From assembly GCA_913061095.1 (NCBI GenBank), contig CAJXVM010000008.1, positions 1-64,000 on the forward strand: a stretch of 64,000 nucleotides of DNA, read 5' to 3'. The position numbers and the translations under genes were made by a program. The notes beneath the pieces were generated by a model, which saw nothing but the letters and a program-made list of their open reading frames with translations, ran no database searches and was not told the origin of the DNA. This DNA is from an uncultured Ignavibacteria bacterium. GTDB lineage: Bacteria; Bacteroidota; Ignavibacteria; SZUA-365. Position 1 is the stretch's first letter. Each line of letters begins with the position of its first letter. Shown one piece after another: positions 1 through 8,649 of the stretch.

Positions 1-15
1 ATTGAGGAGGCTGTC

Positions 16-1332
16 ATGCGTATTTCTTCAAATACGAATTTTTCCCGGTTCCTACTGACAATCCCGCTGACGGTAGGAATGATGCTGCTGCTTGTTTCCA
101 GCAGTTTTTCGCAAACCAATAGCCAGCCAGTTGTGGATGCAGGTGAAAATGTGATTACTGCGCCGATGGAGTTGATTTACCTCGTTGCTACAGCAGTTGA
201 TCCCGACAACGATGACATAACAAAGTGGGAATGGCAGGTAGTCTCATCACCGACAGGAAGTAGCCCAGTGTTATCTTGTAGTTCATGTCAAATTACGAAC
301 TTCACTGGCGATCTTGAAGGAGATTACACGCTTGCAGCCAAGGCATATGATGACTATGAATGGAGTGCGCCAGACTACGTAACCGTTACAGTATATGTTA
401 ATCACCCTCCCGTAGCCGTCGTGACAGCAAATCCAGTCAGCGGCACCGCGCCCCTCACTGTACAGTTTGACGCCTCACAAAGCTATGATCCCGACAACGA
501 TGCAGTGAGCTTTCAGTGGGATTTTGGCGATATGTCAACTGTCTCATCCGAAGCAGTACCCGAGCATACATACATATATGCTGGGACCTATTCTGCCTCG
601 GTGACCGCATATGACCCGGGTTATAGTTATGTGGTAGAATATATCCAAATCGAAGTATCCTTCGCCCCACCCCTCGCTGTCGACGCCGGTCCTGATCAGG
701 AAATCACGCTCGGCTATCTTGATCCGTCACGCACCCTCACGGCAACGGCTTCTGGCGGGACATCTCCCTACACGTATTCCTGGTCCTGCCCCACATGGTC
801 AACACCTCAAACCGGAGCATCCGTCACGGTGACACCCACGGTGCCAACGACCTATACCGTCACCGCTACTGACGCCAACAACCAGACCGCAACAGACGAT
901 GTCTATGTGAACGTGCTCGACTGGCGCTGTGGCAATAACCTCAACAAGGTCACCCTTTGCCACAACGGACACACGATATGCGTGGCAGAAGCGGCGGTCC
1001 AGGCTCACCTTGATATTGGAGACACCCCGGGAGGTTGTCAGGCGTCCAAGTCCGGCCGCGTGGTTCCCGGCGTCTTCTCCCTCGCTCAGAACTATCCCAA
1101 TCCCTTCAATCCTACCACAACCATCGAGTTCGGGATTCCTTCCCAAGGCATCGTAAGGCTCCGTGTGATGGATCTTCTCGGACGCGAGGCTGCCGTACTG
1201 GTGAACGAGGCAAGACCGGCTGGTGCCTATACCGTGGTTTTCAATGCCACGAACCATCCTTCCGGTACGTATGTCTATCAGCTCGAATGGGATGGACAAA
1301 TGATCTCAAAGAGAATGACGATGATTAGGTGA
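16..1332 (+). CDS. Secreted PKD-domain protein with T9SS type A sorting domain
   Basis: A 438-aa exported protein. Residues 1-33 form a signal peptide ending near SSSFSQ. Three PKD/Ig-like segments follow: about 36-125, about 128-215 (with the classic PLTVQFDASQSYDPD and WDFGD motifs) and about 217-300. A short Cys-rich module (CGNN..KVTLCHNGHTICV..AHLD.GD..GGC, about 304-345) comes next. The last ~85 residues are a T9SS C-terminal signal (NYPNPFNP, MDLLGRE, PSGTYVYQLEW, KRMTM). The start is supported by GAGGAG just upstream. By family knowledge the tail directs transport across the outer membrane and surface attachment or release. The passenger domains suggest binding or adhesion; I see no enzyme motif. 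The Cys-rich module and tail are close relatives of those in the next gene. Confidence 0.85.
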   Translation: MRISSNTNFSRFLLTIPLTVGMMLLLVSSSFSQTNSQPVVDAGENVITAPMELIYLVATAVDPDNDDITKWEWQVVSSPTGSSPVLSCSSCQITNFTGDLEGDYTLAAKAYDDYEWSAPDYVTVTVYVNHPPVAVVTANPVSGTAPLTVQFDASQSYDPDNDAVSFQWDFGDMSTVSSEAVPEHTYIYAGTYSASVTAYDPGYSYVVEYIQIEVSFAPPLAVDAGPDQEITLGYLDPSRTLTATASGGTSPYTYSWSCPTWSTPQTGASVTVTPTVPTTYTVTATDANNQTATDDVYVNVLDWRCGNNLNKVTLCHNGHTICVAEAAVQAHLDIGDTPGGCQASKSGRVVPGVFSLAQNYPNPFNPTTTIEFGIPSQGIVRLRVMDLLGREAAVLVNEARPAGAYTVVFNATNHPSGTYVYQLEWDGQMISKRMTMIR

Positions 1333-1485
1333 TTGCATGCATTACGTGTGAAACCCTTGAGGCATCGGATATTTTCATCACTTCAATAGATGCATTACAA
1401 CCTTGCAGAACAATACCATATTGCATTGTGTTCTTATCCCTCAGCCGGCAGAATATTTGACACTATACTATAATTGGAGTCAGTC

Positions 1486-3768
1486 ATGAATACTATTCGT
1501 CTCTATTGCTTCATATTGCTACTGTTTCCGACCAGTGGCATGATATTCGCCGGCCTCACGGGATCATACACCATCGGCGGTATCAATCCTGATTACGCTA
1601 CGATTAACGATGCGGTATCTGATTTGATTCTAACCGGCGTCAGCGGGCCAGTAACTTTTAACATAAGACCCGGTACATATGTAGAACATATATACATCAC
1701 AAACGTTTCAGGAACATCAACAGCCAACACAGTGATCTTTCGCTCAGAAACACAGAACGCTCATGATGTCTCTATCACGTACGCTGGATCAAGCTCAGAA
1801 CGCTACTCGACGATACATCTAGACGGGGCACACGACGTTGCATTCCAACATCTGACTGTCCGTACCACCTGCGTTGACAGCTACGCCAACGCCATCTATA
1901 TCGATTGCTCTTCGTACAACATAGCATTACATGATAACTACATCTATGCATCGCTAAATAATCCTACATACGCTTTTTCCAACAACGCCATATTTTACTG
2001 CGCACCTAACAGAGAGGACGCCTTCATTCTGGTTACAAATAACAACATTCCTATTGGCAACGTGCGCTTCGTACGACACTACTATTACCCCAAGCTTGCG
2101 GTTGACATATTATACAACACTATAAATGGTAACCTGTCGCTTGAGTTCTTATTAGATGTAAATGTGACTGGTAATCATATCAATGGCGATTGCTCTGTCC
2201 ACGGCCCCACGTATTTATCATACATGGAAAGGTGCCTTATCAGAAGCAATCATATCGTAGGCAGCATGCTTCTTAGCGGTACATACTGCAACCCGGAGCG
2301 TGGGATAGTGACGAACAACTTTGTATGCGGAGATCAATCAGCTTCCACTTTCCAATACACATCCAATATACTTCTCGCCCATAATTCCTTCGTCTCTCAT
2401 TCACAATCAGCACCAGGAGAGACTTTTTACGTAAGATCCTCCTCATGTTTAGACGTCCTAAACAATTTATTCATCAACTTAGGATTCGGCCACGCGGTCG
2501 GCGTATTCAAAGCAGGCAGTAATTATACATACTATAATCCTTTCAGGTACTGCGATAACAACAATATATATGCATCTAACGGTACAATACTCGCTGTCTG
2601 TACCTACGGTTATGGCCAAGAAATACCCACGCTCTTTGCTACGAATCTCTCTGAATGGCAATCGATAACTGAAGCAAGTGCCCACGACGTTATTACACCT
2701 GTAAGTTTCGCTTCGCATGCCACAGGAGATTTACATTTATCTGGGAGCAGTCGATACGACCCTACTCTGTTCGGAGAACAAGCGACATCACTCACAAACG
2801 ATATTGACGGTGATCAACGATGGAAATGGATGATGGGTGCAGATGAGGGCTGCTCCGATATTGATTTTGTATCGTGCCCCGGAGATATCAGTGTCAATAC
2901 TGACCATGGATTGTGCACCACAAATGCCACCTACTCAGTTATAGCATCCGGCTACATACCCATAACCTACACCTACGAGCTGAGTGGTGCTACAATTGTT
3001 CAAGGCTCCGGTTCAGGCAGTGGTTCGACATTTAATGTCGGCGAGACGTACGTTTCGGTAACGGCATCTCATCCGTACAAATCAGAGTCATGTGACTTCA
3101 TAATCACCGTGCAAGCCCCTCAACTTGAGCTCGAACTTGGCTCAGACATGCTCTTGACTCTCGGATACGGCGATCAGTACAAAGTGATCACAGCTCAGCC
3201 TTCTGGTGGGACACCTCCATACACCTATATCAGGTCAACCGCAGCAACTACTGAGTCCATAACAGTCTCTCCTTCCACTACAACCACCTATTCCGTCTCA
3301 GTTACTGACGCCTGTGGACAAGCAGAATCAGATCAAGTCAATGTAGAAGTATTAGATTGGAGGTGTGGAAACAATCAGAACAAGGTCACCCTTTGTCACA
3401 ATGGCCATACGATCTGTGTTGCACCCGAAGCAGTCCCAGCGCACCTGGATCATGGCGATCAGCTGGGAGGTTGCCAGGCGTCAAAGTCGAGCCGTGTCCT
3501 GCCTGGGGGGATCTCCCTCGCCCAGAACTACCCCAACCCCTTCAATCCATCCACCACCATCGAATTCGGGATTCCCTCCGAAGGTGTTGTCCGCCTACGA
3601 ATTATGGATCTTCTCGGACGCGAGGTTGCCGTGCTGGTGAACGAGACTCGCCAAGCTGGAGCCCATGCCGTGGACTTCGATGCGACGAATCAACCTTCTG
3701 GCACTTACATGTACCAGCTTGAATGGAATGGACAGGTTATAACGCGAAGGATGACGCTATTGAAATGA
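1486..3768 (+). CDS. Secreted parallel beta-helix/HYR protein with T9SS type A sorting domain
   Basis: A 760-aa exported protein. I chose ATG 1486 because GGAG lies 6 bases upstream; the in-frame TTG at 1474 would put that site inside the gene. After a signal peptide (~1-23) come about 400 residues typical of pectin-lyase-like right-handed beta-helices (YATINDAV.., GPVTFNIRPGTY, repeated short N-rich turns). Then follow an HYR/Ig-like segment (CPGDISVNTDHG.C, ~455-550), a PKD-like segment (~555-625), the Cys-rich CHNGHTICV module and a T9SS tail (NYPNPFNPSTTIEFG.. to RRMTLLK). The front half is conspicuously AT-rich while the 3' ~400 bases match the local GC and resemble the end of the preceding gene, which suggests a mosaic origin. 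No catalytic residues can be assigned; a carbohydrate-binding or surface role is a guess. Confidence 0.85.
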   Translation: MNTIRLYCFILLLFPTSGMIFAGLTGSYTIGGINPDYATINDAVSDLILTGVSGPVTFNIRPGTYVEHIYITNVSGTSTANTVIFRSETQNAHDVSITYAGSSSERYSTIHLDGAHDVAFQHLTVRTTCVDSYANAIYIDCSSYNIALHDNYIYASLNNPTYAFSNNAIFYCAPNREDAFILVTNNNIPIGNVRFVRHYYYPKLAVDILYNTINGNLSLEFLLDVNVTGNHINGDCSVHGPTYLSYMERCLIRSNHIVGSMLLSGTYCNPERGIVTNNFVCGDQSASTFQYTSNILLAHNSFVSHSQSAPGETFYVRSSSCLDVLNNLFINLGFGHAVGVFKAGSNYTYYNPFRYCDNNNIYASNGTILAVCTYGYGQEIPTLFATNLSEWQSITEASAHDVITPVSFASHATGDLHLSGSSRYDPTLFGEQATSLTNDIDGDQRWKWMMGADEGCSDIDFVSCPGDISVNTDHGLCTTNATYSVIASGYIPITYTYELSGATIVQGSGSGSGSTFNVGETYVSVTASHPYKSESCDFIITVQAPQLELELGSDMLLTLGYGDQYKVITAQPSGGTPPYTYIRSTAATTESITVSPSTTTTYSVSVTDACGQAESDQVNVEVLDWRCGNNQNKVTLCHNGHTICVAPEAVPAHLDHGDQLGGCQASKSSRVLPGGISLAQNYPNPFNPSTTIEFGIPSEGVVRLRIMDLLGREVAVLVNETRQAGAHAVDFDATNQPSGTYMYQLEWNGQVITRRMTLLK

Positions 3769-3841
3769 GTTCATACGTGTCGTAATCCTAATTCTTAATA
3801 CGCCATCCACTTACTGATTGATATACCGTGAGGAAACAGAC

Positions 3842-5209
3842 ATGAAACGTAAGAGTATCATTTGCATGGCCGTGATGGTCTTTATCATACTCAATACATC
3901 GTATTCTCAGTGGACCGCACAGACTGCCCCACCGCTACCATGGTATTATTCGATTCTCTCGTTTCATGCCGTTGATGAAAACATTGTCTGGGCAGTTGCT
4001 GATACGATAAAACCGAGTGAGTCATATATCGGATCTCCCTACGTACTGAGAACGACAGACGGTGGTGACTCGTGGAATGTACGGTCCATTCCGCAGACAG
4101 ATGGGACATATCTGATGGATGTCGCAGCCGTAGATGCCAATACCGCGTGGGTGACCATGAACGGATTATCTGCAGATTCAGTCGGCGGGATATTTAAAAC
4201 GACCGATGGCGGTGAGACCTGGACTGCACAACTTGATCAGGTGAAATCAGTGTACATACATTTCTTCGACATGGACAATGGTGTTCAGGTGAACCGTCAC
4301 CGTATCCATATCACGACAAATAGTGGAAACACCTGGGAACTCATACCACCAGAAAACATTCCATCCTTTGGAGATGAAGAATCCACCATCTACTACTGTG
4401 CGAATAATGCTGTCGCAGTATCCGGAGACCGCATATGGATGGGCACGTCGTACGGACGTATACTCAGAAGCACTGACAAAGGACTGCATTGGGATATCAC
4501 CGCCATTGCAGGCACGTTCAATCTGGCGATATTGAGCGTAAGCTTCCGGGATACACTGCATGGGATAGCAACCGCCTGCTATAATGGAAAAACCTTCCAG
4601 CCGGTTCGAACAAAGATGGCGAGGACCTCAGATGGAGGTGAGACATGGGAAATGATCAGCAACCCGCCTTCCACCACAGCCGGCGAGTCCATAACCTATG
4701 TCCCCGGAACAGAACACACCTATGTCGTCAATTCACACTACCATCTTGCCGGGACAGCGATTTCAATGGATGATGGAGTATCATGGACAACTGTGGACGA
4801 CAAGGGTTGTTACGGTCTGGCGTTTGTCAGTCCGACGAAGGGATGGTCCTCCCTTATCACCACGCCTGAGAATACAGCAAATTACATTCTGAGATGGTCT
4901 GGCAATTCCCTGCCCGTTGAAGAGATGAGCTCATCTGGTACTGCGTCCAGCTTTGCTTTGGAGGAGTGTTACCCAAACCCGGTAGTCTCCAGTGCGACAA
5001 TCTCATTCCATCTACCAAGCGCCGGTCTCACCCGGCTTACCGTGCATGATGTCCTCGGCAGATGTGTGAAGGTTCTCGCTGAAGAGTTCAGGCATGCCGG
5101 TGCGCATAAGGTCACGTTCAACGAATCGCATCTTCCATCCGGCGTCTACGTCTACAGGCTCGCATGGAATGGACAGGTGATGACTCGAAGGATGACGTTA
5201 CTGAAGTGA
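3842..5209 (+). CDS. Secreted Asp-box (BNR/sortilin-like) beta-propeller protein with T9SS tail
   Basis: A 455-aa exported protein. ATG 3842 follows TGAGGA at good spacing; the longer in-frame form starts at TTG 3818. The signal peptide ends near NTSYSQ. The body carries at least six Asp-box-type turns (TTDGGDSW, TTDGGETW, TTNSGNTW, STDKGLHW, TSDGGETW, SMDDGVSW), the signature of a YCF48/sortilin-like beta-propeller. The last ~80 residues are a T9SS sorting domain (CYPNPVVSSATI, VHDVLGR, PSGVYVYRLAW, RRMTLLK). Such propellers are usually scaffolds or binding surfaces; no sialidase active-site set is visible. It is followed by a hairpin terminator. Confidence 0.85.
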   Translation: MKRKSIICMAVMVFIILNTSYSQWTAQTAPPLPWYYSILSFHAVDENIVWAVADTIKPSESYIGSPYVLRTTDGGDSWNVRSIPQTDGTYLMDVAAVDANTAWVTMNGLSADSVGGIFKTTDGGETWTAQLDQVKSVYIHFFDMDNGVQVNRHRIHITTNSGNTWELIPPENIPSFGDEESTIYYCANNAVAVSGDRIWMGTSYGRILRSTDKGLHWDITAIAGTFNLAILSVSFRDTLHGIATACYNGKTFQPVRTKMARTSDGGETWEMISNPPSTTAGESITYVPGTEHTYVVNSHYHLAGTAISMDDGVSWTTVDDKGCYGLAFVSPTKGWSSLITTPENTANYILRWSGNSLPVEEMSSSGTASSFALEECYPNPVVSSATISFHLPSAGLTRLTVHDVLGRCVKVLAEEFRHAGAHKVTFNESHLPSGVYVYRLAWNGQVMTRRMTLLK

Positions 5210-5233
5210 TCGGCGAGAACACATGATCCATTG

Positions 5234-5253
5234 GAGGGGGCGCAAGCCCCCTT
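5234..5253 (+). terminator. Rho-independent-type hairpin after the Asp-box gene
   Basis: GGGGGC and GCCCCC pair around a GCAA tetraloop, extended by an A-T pair, and are followed by a T/C-rich stretch (CTTCTCGTT). It lies 25 bases after the stop at 5209. Confidence 0.6.
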
Positions 5254-5299
5254 CTCGTTGAGCACTGTCCGCAGATTTCAGTAGACACGGGGTATCATT

Positions 5300-5698
5300 A
5301 TGTGGATTCGATGGCTGACTGTATAGTCCCGAATTCTCATCGCGGTCGCGCTCTGCACGGTGACTATCACCTCGGCAGAGGCGCAGTCACTGAGCGACTG
5401 GCGTCTGATGACACAGGGAGCCTCAAGAGATTCGTATGTATTCGAGAGACCGGGAAATATATGGCGCGTTTGATCGGGAAGTGGACCGGGAAAATCCAAA
5501 CCGTAAGGACTGACGGATCCAAACTCGGCTGGACTATGGAGATGGGAAATAAAACAATGAGAAATCGTCCTGATGCTCCCACAACCCATGGCTCTGTTTG
5601 CCGTTTTTACGGGTTTCGCACAGACATATAAGCTGTGCCCCGTCAAACTGAATTCGTTCTACCTGAATTCGACCCAGAGTCTGTCCGTGAGATACTGA
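5300..5698 (+). pseudogene. Decayed secreted-protein gene(s)
   Basis: From ATG 5300 the reading frame gives MWIRWLTV, a TAG at 5324-5326, then in the same frame a convincing signal-peptide core (RILIAVALCTVTITSAEAQ) and about 36 more residues to a TGA at 5471. A second short frame (ATG 5573 to TGA 5696, 41 codons) also begins with a signal-like stretch (MALFAVFTGFAQ). Neither is an intact gene. The simplest reading is a remnant of a small secreted-protein gene broken by a nonsense mutation and later lesions. Its family is not recognisable. Confidence 0.4.
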
Positions 5699-5753
5699 CG
5701 TCATACAATGGACAACACCGAAAGAAACCGAGTTTTCCAGGTTTCATCGCACA

Positions 5754-5948
5754 CTACCTGCGATACGCTGCCTCGTAGTCATTGCTGATGTGCAGCTCTT
5801 GTTTCGGAGGTTTCGGTTCAATCGCATATGTCGCGATTTCCACTGCCAGGATGAAAAAGATGAACAGCGATGCATACAGGACAAGAACCAGCATGTTATC
5901 CCGGTGGTCGTAGAGCCACTGTGCGAGCTTGTATCCGTTCTCCGTCAT
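5754..5948 (-). CDS. Small single-pass membrane protein, unknown function
   Basis: A 64-aa protein with one clear transmembrane helix (residues ~18-43, LVLVLYASLFIFFILAVEIA) after a short charged N-terminus (YDHRDN) and before a charged tail (EPKPPKQELHISNDYEAAYRR). AGAGGG lies 7 bases before the ATG. The pattern of charges, helix and soluble tail is more protein-like than chance frames nearby. An upstream frame (5945-6235, - strand) overlaps its start by 4 bases (ATGA), but that product does not look like a folded protein. No family recognised. Confidence 0.5.
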   Translation of the reverse strand: MTENGYKLAQWLYDHRDNMLVLVLYASLFIFFILAVEIATYAIEPKPPKQELHISNDYEAAYRR

Positions 5949-6372
5949 GTTCTCGCCCTCTGACCTGATAAGACTCGTTTGTCCTCAACGTATTGATTCG
6001 GCAGCAAAGACGCAACTCGGGGAAGGAATGTCGCAAGGGATCCGATGACCGACGTGGGTCCAATGCCGTGAACGGCGCATGCGGGCGGGAGGAAGACCTC
6101 CACTATCCGGATGACGATGCGCAAGATGGCAATACATACGCAATAACCGCATCCGGTTGACTTTTTCCTGTCCGTTTTGTAAAAGACAGTTACAATATTC
6201 ATACGTGCCGCTGTCCGGACCTGCGCGACGGACACCCCCCACTTTCCAGGACGGGATCACACGCATGGATGGTTTCAGCAGAGCTGTCTCATGCAATGTC
6301 ACTGCGCCACGTTTTCCGCCGGTCCTTAGGCCTTGTCACTGTCTGCGTCCATCCATCTTTCAGGAGGAAATC
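5949..6372 (+). promoter_or_regulatory. Intergenic region with a likely promoter at 6157-6185
   Basis: This gap before the next + strand gene contains TTGACT (6157-6162), a 17-base spacer and TAAAAG (6180-6185), a plausible sigma-70-like promoter with a ~180-base leader. A weak candidate frame on the - strand (5945-6235) is the only other content. I see no RNA gene. Confidence 0.4.
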
Positions 6373-8430
6373 ATGCGCGCAACAACAATCTGGATCGGGA
6401 TCGCGATCGCACTGTGTATTGGCCACCCGCTTCATGCTCAGGGAGACTGGGTCTATTGCGATGGGCCCTACGGAGGCATGGTCCGTGAGATCGCCCTCAC
6501 GACCGACGGCAGGATCCATGCCATGGCAGGCGGCACGGTGTATCGGTTCGATCACGGCCAGCAGCGCTGGATCGGAGATCTGGAGTTTCAGGAACAGCAT
6601 GCCCAGCTGCGGCGCTATTTCGCGTCGAATACCGAGGGTGACCTCTACGTAACGAATGGCTTGCAGATATGGGTATGGAAGAGCGGACAGAACAGCTGGG
6701 AGCGTATCCCCTATGAAGGCTCTCTGAGTATGCTGGCCTGCAGCAGTGATATCCTCTATGCAGGTACAAGCAGGAACGGAGTGCTCCGCAGTACCGACGA
6801 GGGAAATACATGGGAAGAACTGGGACCACAATTCGCAAGAATCACGGCTTTGAACGCGGATGGCGTCCTGCTCGCCGCAGCCAGCAACGCGGTGTACTTG
6901 TGGGACACCGACGGCTGGTCGGATATTTCCGGCAATCTGTCGCTGCCCGGGACAGTGACACGGATTGCCCGGAGTCCCGACGGCATGATTTACGCACTCA
7001 TGTCGGAGACGTCACAGTGGGGCAACATGCTTCGCACTGAAGACGGCCTGGACTGGATACGGTGCGGTCCACCAGATCAAAAGATCGAAGTCCTCGCTCC
7101 GGGAACTGACGGTCAAATCTATGCATCCACCGGAACGGAATTGTTTGAGAGCACCGATTATGGGGTGACGTGGGCTCTGCAGGATTCGTCACATTCCACC
7201 ATCGACCTGATCCTGACCACGGGAGGGGAACTGTTCCGCGGCGATTATCGGGGAGTATATCGATCCGGAAACAGCGGTGCAGACTGGATCGCGATACATA
7301 CGGGGATACGGAACGTCTCGGTCAGGACATTGTTGCACGGGACTTCCGGCGGACTGCTCGCAGCCAGCACGCTGCAGGGATTTTTCTCATCGTCAGACAA
7401 TGGATTGACCTGGGACAGCGCCATCCCATCGTATCCATCTGCGCAGATTGCATTCGTCTCGCGTCCCGCCCCTGGTCATCTGTTTGCCGCCACCTCTTTT
7501 TCACTGTTCTACAGCAAGGATGCCGGCGGCACATGGGACACCCTTTTCACAGCTGTACCAGGCGGACGAAACATCACCGCCATGTCCGCCAGTCCGGATG
7601 GTGTTTGTTATGTGGGCACAGATATGACGGGCATCCTTGCAAGCAGCGATCTGGAAACATGGACACAGTTCGATCCCCCGGACTGGTGGCAGAGTGTTCC
7701 TCGAATTATCGCTCTTGATGGTGGCACTGCGTTTGTCCTTCGCGATGACGGTGCGCTCTACCGGACGGATGATGAGGGGCAGAGCTGGAACCAGACGGGA
7801 ACGATCCCGGGGGGCGGAAGCCTTCAATTGGATCGGGATATCGACGGCACAATGTTCGGCACCGGCGGCGGGGATGTTTACCGCTCTACGGATGATGGTG
7901 TTTCCTGGACAGCTTTCACGGACGGTTTACCAGAAGCGGAATCCCCGGGCGAACTGAAAGTTGCACACGGATTCGTCTATATCGGCATGGACAGCCTTGT
8001 GTACCGATCCCCGGCGAACGCTGCCGGCTGGATACAGCTTGGCTCCCGGCTCCCCGCAAAACCGACGGCATTTGCCCAGAACGCCGAAGGGACCCCTCTC
8101 ACAGGGACAAACCGCGGTATTCTCCGCTTCGACGCTTCCGTCCGTGTCCCCACTGTCCCCCCATCCGCAACCGCGGATCTTGAGCAGAATCGCCCCAATC
8201 CCTTTAACCCGGCAACACAAATCAGATACGAACTCCCCTCCCCCGGAGACGTGCGACTCAGCGTACATGATCTGCTCGGACGTGAGGTGAAGCTGCTCAT
8301 CAACGAGCGGAAGCCCGCTGGGACATACCAGATACGCTTCAATGGGAGTGGTCTGCCTGCAGGCATTTACATGTACCGGCTGCTCTGGAACGACCATGCA
8401 ATATCCAGAAAAATGATCCTCCTGAAATGA
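6373..8430 (+). CDS. Secreted multi-Asp-box beta-propeller protein with T9SS tail
   Basis: A 685-aa exported protein. ATG 6373 follows CAGGAGGAAATC; the frame is open further upstream, but only this start gives a signal peptide (MRATTIWIGIAIALCIGHPLHAQ). About nine Asp-box turns are spread through the body (STDEGNTW, STDYGVTW, SGNSGADW, SSDNGLTW, SKDAGGTW, TDDEGQSW, STDDGVSW and weaker ones), consistent with one or two beta-propellers. The C-terminus is a textbook T9SS type A domain (NRPNPFNPATQIRYELP, VHDLLGREVKLL, PAGIYMYRLLW, RKMILLK). Related to the genes at 3842 and 8650. A binding or sensing surface protein is my inference. A terminator follows at once. Confidence 0.85.
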   Translation: MRATTIWIGIAIALCIGHPLHAQGDWVYCDGPYGGMVREIALTTDGRIHAMAGGTVYRFDHGQQRWIGDLEFQEQHAQLRRYFASNTEGDLYVTNGLQIWVWKSGQNSWERIPYEGSLSMLACSSDILYAGTSRNGVLRSTDEGNTWEELGPQFARITALNADGVLLAAASNAVYLWDTDGWSDISGNLSLPGTVTRIARSPDGMIYALMSETSQWGNMLRTEDGLDWIRCGPPDQKIEVLAPGTDGQIYASTGTELFESTDYGVTWALQDSSHSTIDLILTTGGELFRGDYRGVYRSGNSGADWIAIHTGIRNVSVRTLLHGTSGGLLAASTLQGFFSSSDNGLTWDSAIPSYPSAQIAFVSRPAPGHLFAATSFSLFYSKDAGGTWDTLFTAVPGGRNITAMSASPDGVCYVGTDMTGILASSDLETWTQFDPPDWWQSVPRIIALDGGTAFVLRDDGALYRTDDEGQSWNQTGTIPGGGSLQLDRDIDGTMFGTGGGDVYRSTDDGVSWTAFTDGLPEAESPGELKVAHGFVYIGMDSLVYRSPANAAGWIQLGSRLPAKPTAFAQNAEGTPLTGTNRGILRFDASVRVPTVPPSATADLEQNRPNPFNPATQIRYELPSPGDVRLSVHDLLGREVKLLINERKPAGTYQIRFNGSGLPAGIYMYRLLWNDHAISRKMILLK

Positions 8431-8436
8431 AACCCG

Positions 8437-8463
8437 GCCCCGTACAACAGCGGGGCGTTTCTT
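8437..8463 (+). terminator. Rho-independent terminator
   Basis: GCCCCG (8437-8442) pairs with CGGGGC (8451-8456) across an 8-base loop and is followed by GTTTCTTT. It starts 6 bases after the stop at 8430. Confidence 0.7.
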
Positions 8464-8649
8464 TCGCTTCCTCTGAAAATCTCCCTGGTGGTATACTGCA
8501 GTGCCGGGGACCGGAGCGCCGCAAGTGCGGCACTCTCGGGTTACGACAGCTGAAATTCTGTTCATGTTCTGACAATTTCATGACAAGCGCGGCGATGACA
8601 TGGTCTAACTTCAACACGTAAGATGATTCCTGCTATCTGGAGATGCGTC

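Noticed and set aside
5278-5646. Frames on both strands at the decayed locus taken as intact genes (+ 5302-5631, - 5278-5646)
   Set aside because: Neither gives a protein-like product; the frame with signal peptide and stop is the better explanation.
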